From Chrysochromulina tobinii (taxonomy: Eukaryota; Haptophyta; Prymnesiales; Chrysochromulinaceae): a stretch of 30,948 nucleotides of DNA. This document shows, one piece after another, positions 8,201-17,100 of this stretch; the first letter of the stretch is position 1, and the number at the start of each line of letters is the position of its first letter. Under the pieces are notes generated by a model, which made no database searches, was not told where the DNA came from, and saw nothing but the letters and a program-made list of their open reading frames with translations. Position numbers and translations under genes: made by a program. Location of the stretch: positions 1 through 30,948 of the forward strand of contig JWZX01002175.1 in assembly GCA_001275005.1 (NCBI GenBank). Direction: 5' to 3'.

Positions 8201-9586
8201 GAAGATGTGCGAGACCTGGCCGAGCTCGTCGATCAAGCTCATCTGGCGCACCTGGCACGGCTCGTCACCGGCAGCGTCATACGCCTCGAGGTCGTTGATG
8301 AGGAAGTAGCGGCAAAAGGTCTGGTAGAACATCATCGACACGTAGAGCGAGATGGGCACGAACTGGTAGCAGATGAGGAAGAAGCGCGCCACCTGAAGGA
8401 AGAAGCCACTCGCCGCGTCCTCGTCGTCCTTCAGGTACCAGAGGACGCCGTGGGTATTCCCGTTGGTTTTCTCGAGGATGACGTACGTGGCGCCGCCAAA
8501 GGTGCACATGAAGACGAGCCAGGCGACGACGCCCATGATGTCCACATTCACCATCTTCGCGATCGTGCCCATCTTCGCCTTCGGCCCGTCGCTCAGCCCC
8601 AAGACGGACTTGAGGCAGCTCACCAGCTTTTGGCTCACGGTCTGCGGCTGGCCCACGAGTAGCGAGGCGGGCGTGAAGTTGATCTTGGTGTGCACTCCGG
8701 CCGCGATAACGAGGCCCAGCACGTAGTCTGTGTTGCGCAGCTGGCAGCCGCGAAGCAGGAAGTTGTCCTGGCTCAGCAGCACGGGAGACTCGCCATCAAG
8801 GCAAAGCTGCGCCGTGATGTCGTTTACCTTGTCGTTCGGTTCCTCACAGCGCACTGTGCCGCGCAGCAGCTTGCGCAGCTTGGCCGGCTCGCAGCTCGGC
8901 TCGTCCTTGAGCAGCGTGGCGAGCAGCTTGGGCGCGAGCCGCAGCTTCGTGTCCGTCTCGCCGTCGAGTGGCTTCGTGTTCACCCAGCACTGGCCAGGCG
9001 CGCTTGGATCCGAGCCACGCAGCAGCAGCAGGTCGGCCGGGAAGCTCTCTCGCGCGCGCACGCGCACCACGTCGCCCACGCGCACGTGCTTCCATGCCTT
9101 GGGCTCAAAGGCATCGCGCGCGCCCAGGTCGGTCGACTCCTCGATCGCAGCGAGTACCTCAACGACCTCATTGTTCGACGCGGCATCCGCGCGGTGGCGC
9201 GCAAGGTCCTCTTTCGCCTTGAAGTACAGCTCACACAAGCAGATGAAGGTGAGCGTGAGCCACGAGGAGGGCTGGCGGTTGGTGAGCGATGCGGGGCTCA
9301 TCTGCATCAGACCGACGAGGAAGAAATAGAAGTTGGCAAACTTGTTCCACGGGTAGATGAGCTCGAGTACGCCAACCGTAGGGAATGTGTACCACGTGTA
9401 GAGCGCCGTTGTGATCGTGTTGCCGACAGCGCCCGGGTTGGATCGAAGAATGTTCACGGTGCGTAGAAGATTATCTTTCTGCGGAGCAGAACCGATCGCG
9501 CGCAACGGCAGCCCCTGCAAGGACACGTCGCCATGGGAAACAGGCACTTCGTGCCCTGCTGAGTCGATCTGGATACCGACACCCAT
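5243..9586 (-). CDS. P4-type ATPase (phospholipid flippase)
   Basis: P4-ATPases move phospholipids such as phosphatidylserine from the outer to the cytosolic leaflet, usually with a CDC50 partner (none is encoded here). All family signatures are present in one uninterrupted frame. Numbered from the ATG at 9584-9586 (1447 aa): N-terminal KFANFYFFLVG with TM1-2 at about 70-125, actuator DGET at 208-211, PISLYV in TM4, phosphorylation site DKTGTLT with D464, SSPDEQAFV, KGAD near 717, MLTGDK, hinge GDGANDV at 1069-1075, then the TM5-10 block (NNSDFAIGQFRFL, LYNIVLTSFPI). Pro-rich inserts follow the P-site and lie in the N domain. The C-tail carries GFAFS at 1418-1422, matching the GYAFS motif of the autoinhibitory tails of Drs2/ATP8A-type flippases. 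The frame stays open to 9787, but only a GTG lies there, so I chose the first ATG; a short upstream exon is possible. Lipid specificity cannot be read from the sequence. Confidence 0.95.
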   Translation of the reverse strand: MGVGIQIDSAGHEVPVSHGDVSLQGLPLRAIGSAPQKDNLLRTVNILRSNPGAVGNTITTALYTWYTFPTVGVLELIYPWNKFANFYFFLVGLMQMSPASLTNRQPSSWLTLTFICLCELYFKAKEDLARHRADAASNNEVVEVLAAIEESTDLGARDAFEPKAWKHVRVGDVVRVRARESFPADLLLLRGSDPSAPGQCWVNTKPLDGETDTKLRLAPKLLATLLKDEPSCEPAKLRKLLRGTVRCEEPNDKVNDITAQLCLDGESPVLLSQDNFLLRGCQLRNTDYVLGLVIAAGVHTKINFTPASLLVGQPQTVSQKLVSCLKSVLGLSDGPKAKMGTIAKMVNVDIMGVVAWLVFMCTFGGATYVILEKTNGNTHGVLWYLKDDEDAASGFFLQVARFFLICYQFVPISLYVSMMFYQTFCRYFLINDLEAYDAAGDEPCQVRQMSLIDELGQVSHIFSDKTGTLTSNHMEFRRSYVFTPKGNAYGVGETAISKSIAAMRAAAAPIPAAHSPPPSPPEVGSLSPEPISPRLDLVPTFDGLQPTPATPTPSRPLLTPAAAPKIWRGPFPAFVGCKEHTSTYCNFEEAEGQPSLLQALDQDGPPGWLSRELALNLAVNHSVLLEYVHGKLELSASSPDEQAFVAAAEYFGFEYTARDSDKGLLTILEKRTGISHQVEVLEVFPYESSRKRMSVIVRLPEALVASLGGGAPVRLYTKGADSVLLADGDGSLLAQGSQGSDPESRAALDALLYEWADIALRTLVFVKRELPDFEAWHAQYQAANQDPEQVRKLKLGQPNAISDLQASLEKEYTLQGATALEDKLQDGVPEILADLRAAGIKIWMLTGDKVGTAKNIATACNILPAGCNLLEITTETFPVLNDVKTSELLAASKVLERAQAGDISSTFATGRNSQGSQNFAPNDRGSRMAGRKNLVQEVCFWWGKLLEPEKKDEQRNQFLLALEHQTELLDSRYPDLQLVRAALHERHTLMKSGGGGGGPGAAGGDKPELCLVLDEKAIEYCGLLCKEVLAAVGHGSRSVVACRARKDQKAQMLNMIRESVPSSCCLAIGDGANDVAMIKAGHVGVGIIGKEGRQAVNNSDFAIGQFRFLRSLLLVHGRFVYRRTSFFCYYMFYKNISNVLAMYAYTMVALASGERIFVQPYIELYNIVLTSFPIILFCVFDQDLSKEKSARSPDRYTPGVLRIYYTHTGFVLWMLEAIWTAVLCVFVPALAFGYPGLSLASPLNGDVGLATISIAAMVLVCINVNLRLAIEMHSWHFLEHLFMWGSIIAIEILAFVFSFLPYRGPTSLSWEDLKGTIQNTWNTPAYYLASALAILLALAPRIIGMANDAVTYGRARKRRRRLEKARKVAEAERQKAALSQAAMALPSTSASARYNELLSPTSSSGASPRSAPRRGGNGFAFSISEASSSHVWASFGSVSQGQRPEVK

Positions 9587-9901
9587 TCTGTACAAGTCGT
9601 TCGGAGCGGCACTCCTTCCTCCAATCAAGCTCTCCGACAAATCCGAGAGTCCGATAACAGAAGGGGCTTGACGACCTTCACGAACACGGAGAATGGCCCT
9701 TGCACCTGATGTACGTGCACGGCGTGGATGCGTTTGTTGAAGCGGAGAATTTTTGACGCAGACGGCAACTCGGCGCGCACGAAACACCCCGCTGTGCGAA
9801 CCGAGACGGGAGGGGCGTGAACCTCCCTGAATTCACGTGAACCTGGGTACAATTGTTCCCAACCGCTGAAGACTCTTTTTGGCTGGACTCTCAGGACCAT
9901 A
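9587..9901. promoter_or_regulatory. Divergent promoter region between flippase and coiled-coil genes
   Basis: This 315-bp interval separates two divergent ATGs. No clear TATA box or known operator is visible. The minus-strand reading frame stays open through most of it (to 9787), so part may be coding if the flippase has a non-AUG start or an upstream exon. Confidence 0.35.
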
Positions 9902-11010
9902 ATGCCGAAGACGAACGTGCCGGTGGACCCCCACCTGCTCATCCACACGCCGCGCTGGACATCGCCACCGCGCGAGCATGTCGGGCACATCGAACCGCCT
10001 GAGCCAGCCGGTGCGGCAGTCGTCATCACCTCGCACGGCGTGCTGCACCAAGTGGCCGACGAGGAGCTTATGCTCCCGGATGAGGTGCGCGAGTCGCTCC
10101 AGGACCCAGACGGCTTAGCACAGGTGGGCCGACTGCGGCTTGCAGACGTGCAACAGCAGGCACAAAGCAAGATTGGCTGGCTGCTTGGCTACGTGTCCCC
10201 TCGCTCGCGCGGCGCGACCGTCGACCCGACCGCCACGGGACACTGGGTAAAGACGAGCCGTGGCTACGAGTGGGCGGCGACCAGCTCGCAGCCGTACCCG
10301 CTGCCCCCGCCGATAGCGGCACACGGCGCACCCGTCGACCCGACCGCCACGGGACACTGGGTAAAGACGAGCCGTGGCTACGAGTGGGCGGCGAGCAGCT
10401 CGCAGCCGTACCCGCTGCCCCCGCCGATAGCGGCACACGGCGTCTCGCCGTTCATGCCTGAGATTGCAGGGACGAAGCGCTCTCCCGAACGTGAGCGCGA
10501 TCGACCGGCGACCGCTCGCTCATCGGCTGCGTCACCCTGGGAGGATTTTCCCAAGCTGCAGCAGGTGTCGGCACGCGCCGTCCGTCCGGACGACAGGCCG
10601 GTGCAGCTTGCTCCCGTTTCGGTGACACATCCGGCTGCGGCGGCCGCTGCCGCTGCCGCCGCGAAAAGGAACGCGGCATTGGCTGCCGCCGCCGCCGCGC
10701 CTACTACCGCTGCCGCGCCTGCCTCTGCCGCCGCTCCTGCCACCGCCGCCGCTCCCGTCGGGCCGGCCACCGCCCTCGCCGCCGCGCTCCGCATGCATGC
10801 GCCCTCGCCGCCACCACGTGTCGCCGAGGTGGAGCCCAACCGCATGCATGCGCCCTCGCCGCCACGTGTCGCCGAGGTGGAGCCCAAGCCACCGCAACTG
10901 GAGGCGATGCTGCTTGGGATGCCACGCCCTGCCGTCGAGCAGCAGCCGCAGCAGCAGCCGCAGCAGCCGCAGCAGCCGCAGCCGCAGCCGCAGCCGCAGC
11001 CGCAGCAGCG

Positions 11011-11063
<53 letters not shown>

Positions 11064-13695
11064 CTCCGCGTTGACGTTGCAGCGGCGGGCTCGCGTCCGC
11101 ACAGCACGTGAGAGCCCGCCCGAGGAGCTGGACGCTGACGGCGGCGGCGCGGCAGCGGCGGCGGCGATGGCAGACGCATTGGACGCAGCAGCGGCGATGG
11201 CGGCGATGGCGAAGGCCGAGAAGAGGCGGGCCGAGGAGGCGAAAGCCGCTGCACTCAAGGCAGCCGGAGAGACGGTCGTCGCGGAGAGGGTGGCCATGGA
11301 GCGATCGAAGGCTGCCGCTGCGGCGTTGGCCGACGCACAAGCAATCACCGCCACCAGCCTCACCGTCGCCGTCGCCTCCACCATGCAGGCGCAGGCTCGT
11401 GAAGCGACCGAGGCGGCGGAAGCCAAGGCGGCGGAGCTCATGGTGAAGCAGGAGGAGGCCGAGGAGGCCGAGGCGGACGCGGCGGATGCGGCGGATGCGG
11501 CGGATGCGGCAGCAGCCGAGGCGGCGGCAGCCGAGGCGGACGCGGCCGAGGCGGGCCTCGCACTGAGGGAGGCACGCGCAAGTGACGAAACTCGATCGAG
11601 AGACTCACGCGCAATTGACGAAACTCGACCGAGTGACTCGCGTCGATGGACCCCTAGTGCCACGGGCCGCGCTGGCGTCGTCTCGGGCGCGTCGTCCACG
11701 GCCGCTTCGCCCTCGTCTATTGCCCGTCGGGAGCGTGCAGCGCGCGCCGCTGAGCGGACGTCCATCCGGGAGGCCATCCGGGAGGGCGAGGGCGAGCTCA
11801 ACATCGCGTCGTCCGAGATGGAGGCGGAGATGCGACGGCGCTCTCGCTCGCCCTCGACCCTGGCGCGTCTGGAGCGCGCGGCTGAGAAGGCAGCACGCGC
11901 GGCTGAGCGCGCCGTCGCGTCGCGTGATGGTCGCTCCGCCGAACGATCCGAAGAGACGAGGTTACGGGTAGAATCGCGGCATGTGCCGCCAGAGCTGACT
12001 GCCGAAATGATCCGACTGCGCCGGAAGGTGAGCGACCTCGGCGCTGACAATGCGCTGCTCACTCAAAACTTTCTGATGGTTCAGTCTCGGTACCGCGAGG
12101 TGGCCGGCCAGCGTGATGAGGAGCGTGCGTCGCGCTCCACGGAGCTGGAGGCCGTTGCGATGCAGGCTGATGCCACCCTCGCGGGCGTGCGCGAGACGCT
12201 GACGAAACTCCTTTCGAGCGAGATGCAGGTGAGAAGCTGGACGAAACTCGTGATGACGGAACTCGTGATGACGGAACTCGTGATGACGAAACTCGTGATG
12301 ACGGAACTCGTGATGACGGAACTCATGCTGGCTGCAGAGTGCCCACCCTGCCCCTCGCATGCAGGCGCTCACCGGCGCCATCGCCCTCTCCCCCGCCCAG
12401 ATGGTCGAGGCGAGCATGGAGCGTTCGAGACAGGTGCACCGTCAACGGCAGCTCGAGGCTTTGCTGGGCGTCGTGCTGGGCGCGCGCTGGCACGCGAGCT
12501 GCGCGGAGGGCCTCCTCCGCTGGCATCGCGCGATCACGGCCGGCGCGTCGCAAACTGCCGCCCGCTCGCTCGCCGAGCTGCGCGTCGCGCACGACGCCTC
12601 GATGGTCGCAGGGCGCCGTGCGCTCGAGGGACGGCGCGCCGACGCCATCAGGCGCGCGATCGCCATCAAGGGCGGCGTGGGCGTGCTCCTCGGGCTCGGT
12701 GGCGCGTGGTCCCGTTGGGTGCGCTTCGTCGTAGCCTCGCCCAGCATGCAAGCGCTCACCACGGCGCTGTATGCGCTTCGTCGTAGCCTCGCCCAGCATG
12801 CAAGTGCTCACCACGGCGCTGTGTCCATTCCCCACAGGTGCGCTTCGTCGTGGCCGAGGGGCGGGCGTTGGAAGCGCACCACGCGCACGAGGTACGGATG
12901 CGCCTGACGCACGAGAGCGAGGAGCTCCGTCGGCAGCTGATCGAGACGGAGCGGCGGCTCGCGGCAGAGGCGCAGCATGTCGAGGCGCTCGGGGAAGAGC
13001 TCCGCTCCCTCGCGCAGCACGCACGCGCGAGTGAGAAGCAGGCCCAGCAGGCGCAGCTTGCGACCTTCTCCGCCGCGAGGGAGAAGGACGCGGCGGCGGC
13101 GCGATTCGCCGAGGCGGACCTCCAGCTGCAGCTGCTGCGCAACCAGCTCGACCTCGTTGCGGACGAGCGACGACGCGCCGAGAACGCCTGCAGCAAGATC
13201 CAGACCGAGCGTGACAATATGCTCGCGGAGCTGCGCAAGACCGAGCTTGAGTTGCATGCGCTCAAGGCGCAGAGCATGACCGTAGGCGCGCATGCCCAGC
13301 AGCAGACGGCGCGCATGATAGCCGAGACGACCGAGCTACGCCGTCGGCTAAGCGCCGCCGACGCGGCGCGCGAGCGCGAGCGGCAGCAGGCACAAAAGGC
13401 CGCCGAGGCGGCCGCACAGGTGCAAGGTCAGCTTCAGATGGCACGTGAGACGGCCGCACGGGAGGCCGCGGCGCATGAGCACCGACGCGACGTGACGCAG
13501 ACGACGCACGCGCTGCAGCTGCAGGCGCGCCTTGATGCGGACAATGCGCTCGCGCTCAACGCCGAGCTGCTCGCCTTCGCCTCCCGGCTGGATGTCGAGC
13601 CGCCGCCGCCGCGCATCCGCCACGTGAGCCCGCTGCCAGTGGCAGGGGCGTTGAGCCGCGCGCGCAGCCCCGTGAAAACAGCGCGCGCGTTTTAG
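9902..13695 (+). CDS. Long coiled-coil protein, four exons
   Basis: I join exons 9902-11009, 11105-12228, 12365-12718 and 12838-13695, giving 1147 codons plus stop. The three introns (95, 136 and 119 nt; donors GTGGCA, GTGAGA, GTGCGC; acceptors CACAG, TGCAG, CACAG) restore the frame exactly. The first join is the least certain; without it the upstream frame ends in polyserine at 11074. The N-terminal part has a 38-residue tandem duplication (VDPTATGHWVKTSRGYEW and on, residues 107-181), then Ala-, Pro- and Gln-rich low complexity. From exon 2 on, the protein is mostly Ala/Glu/Arg heptad-like helix (for example ERRLAAEAQHVEALGEELRS), typical of a structural or cytoskeletal coiled coil. A hydrophobic patch, IKGGVGVLLGLGGAW, closes exon 3. 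The C-terminus is SRARSPVKTARAF. No catalytic domain is seen, and I do not recognise a family; centriolar, flagellar or Golgin-like roles are guesses. Confidence 0.65.
10219..10442 (+). repeat. 114-bp tandem duplication in coding sequence
   Basis: Two adjacent 114-bp units start at 10219 and 10333 and differ at a single base that I can see (GCGACC versus GCGAGC). Each encodes 38 residues containing GHWVKTSRGYEW and a PYPLPPP stretch. The near identity implies a very recent duplication or strong homogenisation. Confidence 0.95.
10790..10888 (+). repeat. Tandem duplication of a 17-residue Pro-rich unit
   Basis: The units read RMHAPSPPPRVAEVEPN and RMHAPSPPRVAEVEPK. At DNA level they are nearly identical apart from a 3-bp indel. 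Confidence 0.85.
11010..11104 (+). other. Intron 1 of the coiled-coil gene, containing (CAG)16
   Basis: The proposed 95-nt intron begins GTGGCAGCAG and ends CGTCCGCACAG. It joins frame 2 (ending in alternating Gln/Pro) to frame 1 (RESPPEELDADGG). It contains sixteen uninterrupted CAG triplets at 11014-11061. An alternative explanation is that the frame change reflects a slip in the CAG tract rather than splicing. Confidence 0.5.
12229..12364 (+). other. Intron 2 of the coiled-coil gene, with six 15-bp repeats
   Basis: Donor CAG/GTGAGA and acceptor CATGCAG define 136 nt, a phase-0 intron that moves the frame exactly from LLSSEMQ to ALTGAIALSP. Positions 12241-12330 are six copies of ACGGAACTCGTGATG, the last one degenerate. 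The 10-mer GACGAAACTC also occurs in the exon just upstream of the donor (about 12200). Confidence 0.85.
12719..12837 (+). other. Intron 3 of the coiled-coil gene, tandem copies of the next exon's start
   Basis: This 119-nt phase-0 intron has donor TGG/GTGCGC and acceptor CCCCACAG. It begins with GTGCGCTTCGTCGTAGCC, contains a second 52-bp unit starting near 12772, and the downstream exon itself begins GTGCGCTTCGTCGTGGCC. Splicing gives WSRW then VRFVVAEGRAL. Confidence 0.85.
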
Positions 13696-14189
13696 GAGAC
13701 GAGTGACGACGAGAACCCTCCCGCGCAGACGCAAGCAAGAGGATGAGACGGCCAACACAGGGAGAGACTTTTGTAAAAAGCGTCCATCTAGAGTACCCCA
13801 CCATTGGCGCCCCGGGGACCAGGCCACGTGACGTGTTAGACATTTTCCACCGTGGGGCGTAACCCTTTTATATAATGGATCGCCGATCCCGATGGGTATG
13901 CTCAGCATGCTATGCTCCAGGTCCTTGCTAGAAGTGCATCTAACCTCACGTCACACGACGTCGACGACCCGACGGCCGCTCGGCCGGCACCACATTCAAA
14001 TACAGATTCCCCGCCCACCGCACACCAGGGGCGGTCCCTTCATTACTGTATCGGAACCCGTTCAGATAAAACTCACTCTAAAGCACCTCCGGTCCAGCAG
14101 GCGGCCGGGCAGGACCAAGAGCCCGAGGGCCGCGCCAGACGGGTCCAGGTGCGCACCACTTCTGAGGCACTGCACTGACTGCATGTTGA
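13696..14189. other. Convergent intergenic spacer
   Basis: This is about 490 bp between the stop of the plus-strand coiled-coil gene and the stop of the minus-strand PARP gene. No gene is supported. There is an AT-rich block, TTTTATATAATGG, at 13865-13877. Polyadenylation of both neighbours is expected here. Confidence 0.5.
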
Positions 14190-17100
14190 CTAAATGTTGG
14201 CCGATGTCCGTCTGCTGCATTCACTCATCTCGAAATCTCGGTACTTCTTACGCTTCTGAGAGCCCACGTGGTCGAAGTCCACCACGTAGATGCCAGTCGC
14301 TGCATCGAAATTCGTCACGAACGCGACGGACTCCTCCCCGCTGCTGCGTAGCACGTACACTTTGGCGCCGAGGGGGTAGAGCTGCTCCATCTCACGCGAA
14401 TACGCGATGACGTAATCGGGGTAAGCTTGCCGTGGGTTGAAGAGGACGAACTCACGATATCGTTCTAGAAGCGCGCCAAGAAGTTTGTCTCCGGTATCAG
14501 CCAGCAGCGAGTGAAAATGCACCGGTGTTGTCGCTGGCACGCCAGGAACCCTAGCGAGCTCCTTCTCATGGATTGCCCATATCGACGGTTCGTCATTCTC
14601 GTCGCATGCCGTCACGCCATCAAGCGTGCGTACCGAGTGGCCAAGGCAGACGCGGCAAACAAAGACGTAAAAGAGATTCGCGTCAGTCGGCCGTTGCACC
14701 GCTATTACGCCTGCGTCGGTGGCCCGCGCATCTGTTTCGATCGCCGTCTCCACCGCACCTGCTTCGATCGCCTGATTCAATGCGTTGCCGCCGAAAGTGG
14801 CGCTTCGTCTCAGAGCAGCGGGCGCCGCTGTCCCGCTCATCTGATGTAACTGATGCATGGCCGCCTCGAAGTTGTTGCTGCAAGTGTCGAGAATCACTGC
14901 GAGGACCTCCTTGTCATAGGTCGGGAACTTGGCGGCAAGCATCTCGACGAGAACTTCGGGGGGGGCAGGTTCCATCGGGCGCTCCCATTGGCTCTTCTTC
15001 GTGCCATCTTTCGTCTTGTACCAGTAAAAGGTGCGCCCGTCGGGCGCGGGCGCCTTCGCCTCCCGCCAGCCGGGCGGCAGCACGTACCGGACCTCTTTCC
15101 CATCTTTGTAGAGCCAGCCGTCGCCGCCGGGTGAGACGTATTGGTCGGACTTGCCCACATCCTCTGCAAAATAGGAGCCCTCCCCAAATTTGGATTTGCC
15201 CACGTTCGCGCCCGAGTACTTTTCATTGAACCCCAAGGCGCAAATGCTCGGCAGGATCTCCGCCTTGGTGCCATGCATCAGCACGGTCTCATGCACCTCG
15301 GCATCGGTCGGGACGCCGCCGTACAAGTCCTCAAGATGCGAGCAGCTCACAGACGTCTGGGCGCGATAATTCTCAGGCCGAGCCGTTTCGAGCCGCTTCG
15401 CCTTCCTGAGCACACTCATCTCGCCACGGATTCGCTCGCGAGCCGCCGCGTACTCCATCCACTTGGCCGGGTTCTCCAGACGCCAGGCACACTGGAGCTT
15501 CAGCTTCGTGTACCTGCCGCGAGACTGGACGTCGCGTCCAATCCCAAGCCACTCGGGGTGCGGCGTGGTGAGCAGATCTCCAAGCGCCGCGAGCTCAGAG
15601 CTCTTGTCTGCCGTCAGGGGAACGAGGGTGTAACCTCCGGTGCTCTCCGTCGACGCCTGGCCTTGCGTCCAGAATGCAGGCAACGCAAAGCGCTTGGCCG
15701 CCTCCGCCTCCGCCCGGGCCCGCTGCATCTCCGTTGCGTGGTGAGACGTTGCGAGGAGCTGTGCCCTCGTCTGCGCCTCGAACTCCTCCTGCTTGCGCCG
15801 AAACTCCGCCTCCATCTCCGCCTGCCTGCGCAGCAGATGCGCGCGCTCCTCCGCAGCCGCCTGCGCCTCCCGCCGGCGAGCATCCTCCGCTCGCTTCACT
15901 TCACGCAGGAGCTCCTCCTCGGCATCTGCATGCAACTCGGCCTCATTCGACCAAACCGAGTCCTGCACGCGGTTATCTGAGCTCCCGTTCCGGTGCCGCG
16001 GAGTCGCGGCATTCGCGGCATTCGCGGCTGCCTCCGCGGCCGCCTTCTCCGCCTCCTTCTTCTCGGCATTCTCAATGAGCCTTATGCATCTCGCGTTGTC
16101 GATATTCTTCTTGGCGACGATGAGCGCCGTGTCGGTCTTCCATGGTCCGGAGGTAGCCCGGATGCCTGTGAGCGCGCCCTTCTGCAGGAGCAGCTCGACG
16201 CACGGGCTGTTGTTATGATGGGCCGCCCACATGAGTGGCGTGGTGCCGTTCCCATTCGTTAGGTTGACGTCCGCACCGTGCCGGATGAGGAGCAGGGCAC
16301 ATTTGTAGCCGCCCTGTGAGCGTCGGCATGCCTCAATGAGCGGTGTATACTTCTTGGGGTCTTGGAAGTTGACGAACTCGGCAGCGCCGCTGTCGCTCCG
16401 CAGCAGCTCCTCCAAACGCGCTGGTTCGTCGGCTGATGCCAGACGGTAGACCTCGGGCAGCTCGAGAGCAGGCTTGGAGGCGGTGGAGGCGGCGAAGGCA
16501 GATGGCCCGGCGCCGCCGCCCGGCTTCGGCGGCGGCGCGTTCGGGTTGGAGAACGCGGACGAAATTTCCCGGAATCCGGCGGCGCCGCCGACACCGGCGC
16601 CCGGCCTCGGCATCGCATCTCGCGCCGGAGCGCCGCCAAAGGGCAGGGTTGGACTTTTCGGATGCCCCTCGCTGCGACGACGTGCCGAAAGTTGTCTCCG
16701 CTGTGCCATGCGCGACGCCAGCGAAGTCTCTGCGCTCGGAATCGACAGTAGGCTGATGCTGGGGACTGCCCCCACATTTGCCGCGGCGACGGGCTCTGCG
16801 GCGAGTGATGACTCGGTGACGGGTGCTGCGGTGAGTGGTGACTCGGCGACGGGTGCTGCGGCGACGGGTGCCTCGGCGACGGGCTCCGCGGCCACAAGCG
16901 ACACGGCAACTGGCGCTGCGGCGACGGGCAGGCTGGTTGAGCCTTCGGTGAGCTCGATGACGAGGGCTTCGGCGGAAGGGGCGTCCTCCGCTTCCGCCTC
17001 CGCCGCCGCCGCCGTCACGATTTCATCGAGAGCCAGGATGTCGCCATCCAGGGTAGCCTGCAGGATGCCGAGGAGCTGCTCACGCGTGCGGCACAGCTGG

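Noticed and set aside
5768-8726. Long plus-strand open frames (up to 433 codons) opposite the P4-ATPase
   Set aside because: They lie antisense to a protein with all flippase motifs and have the Arg/His/Glu-biased composition expected of the opposite strand of GC-rich coding DNA.
9587-9787. Extension of the flippase to the GTG at 9785-9787
   Set aside because: The extra 67 residues are Arg-rich with no family similarity, and GTG is an unlikely start in a nuclear gene; the complete P4 domain follows the ATG at 9586.
10378-12062. Minus-strand Ala/Ser/Cys-rich frames opposite the coiled-coil gene
   Set aside because: The runs of Cys and Ala are direct reflections of CAG and GCC triplets; no domain is visible. 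The plus strand has frame-preserving introns and heptad-like sequence.
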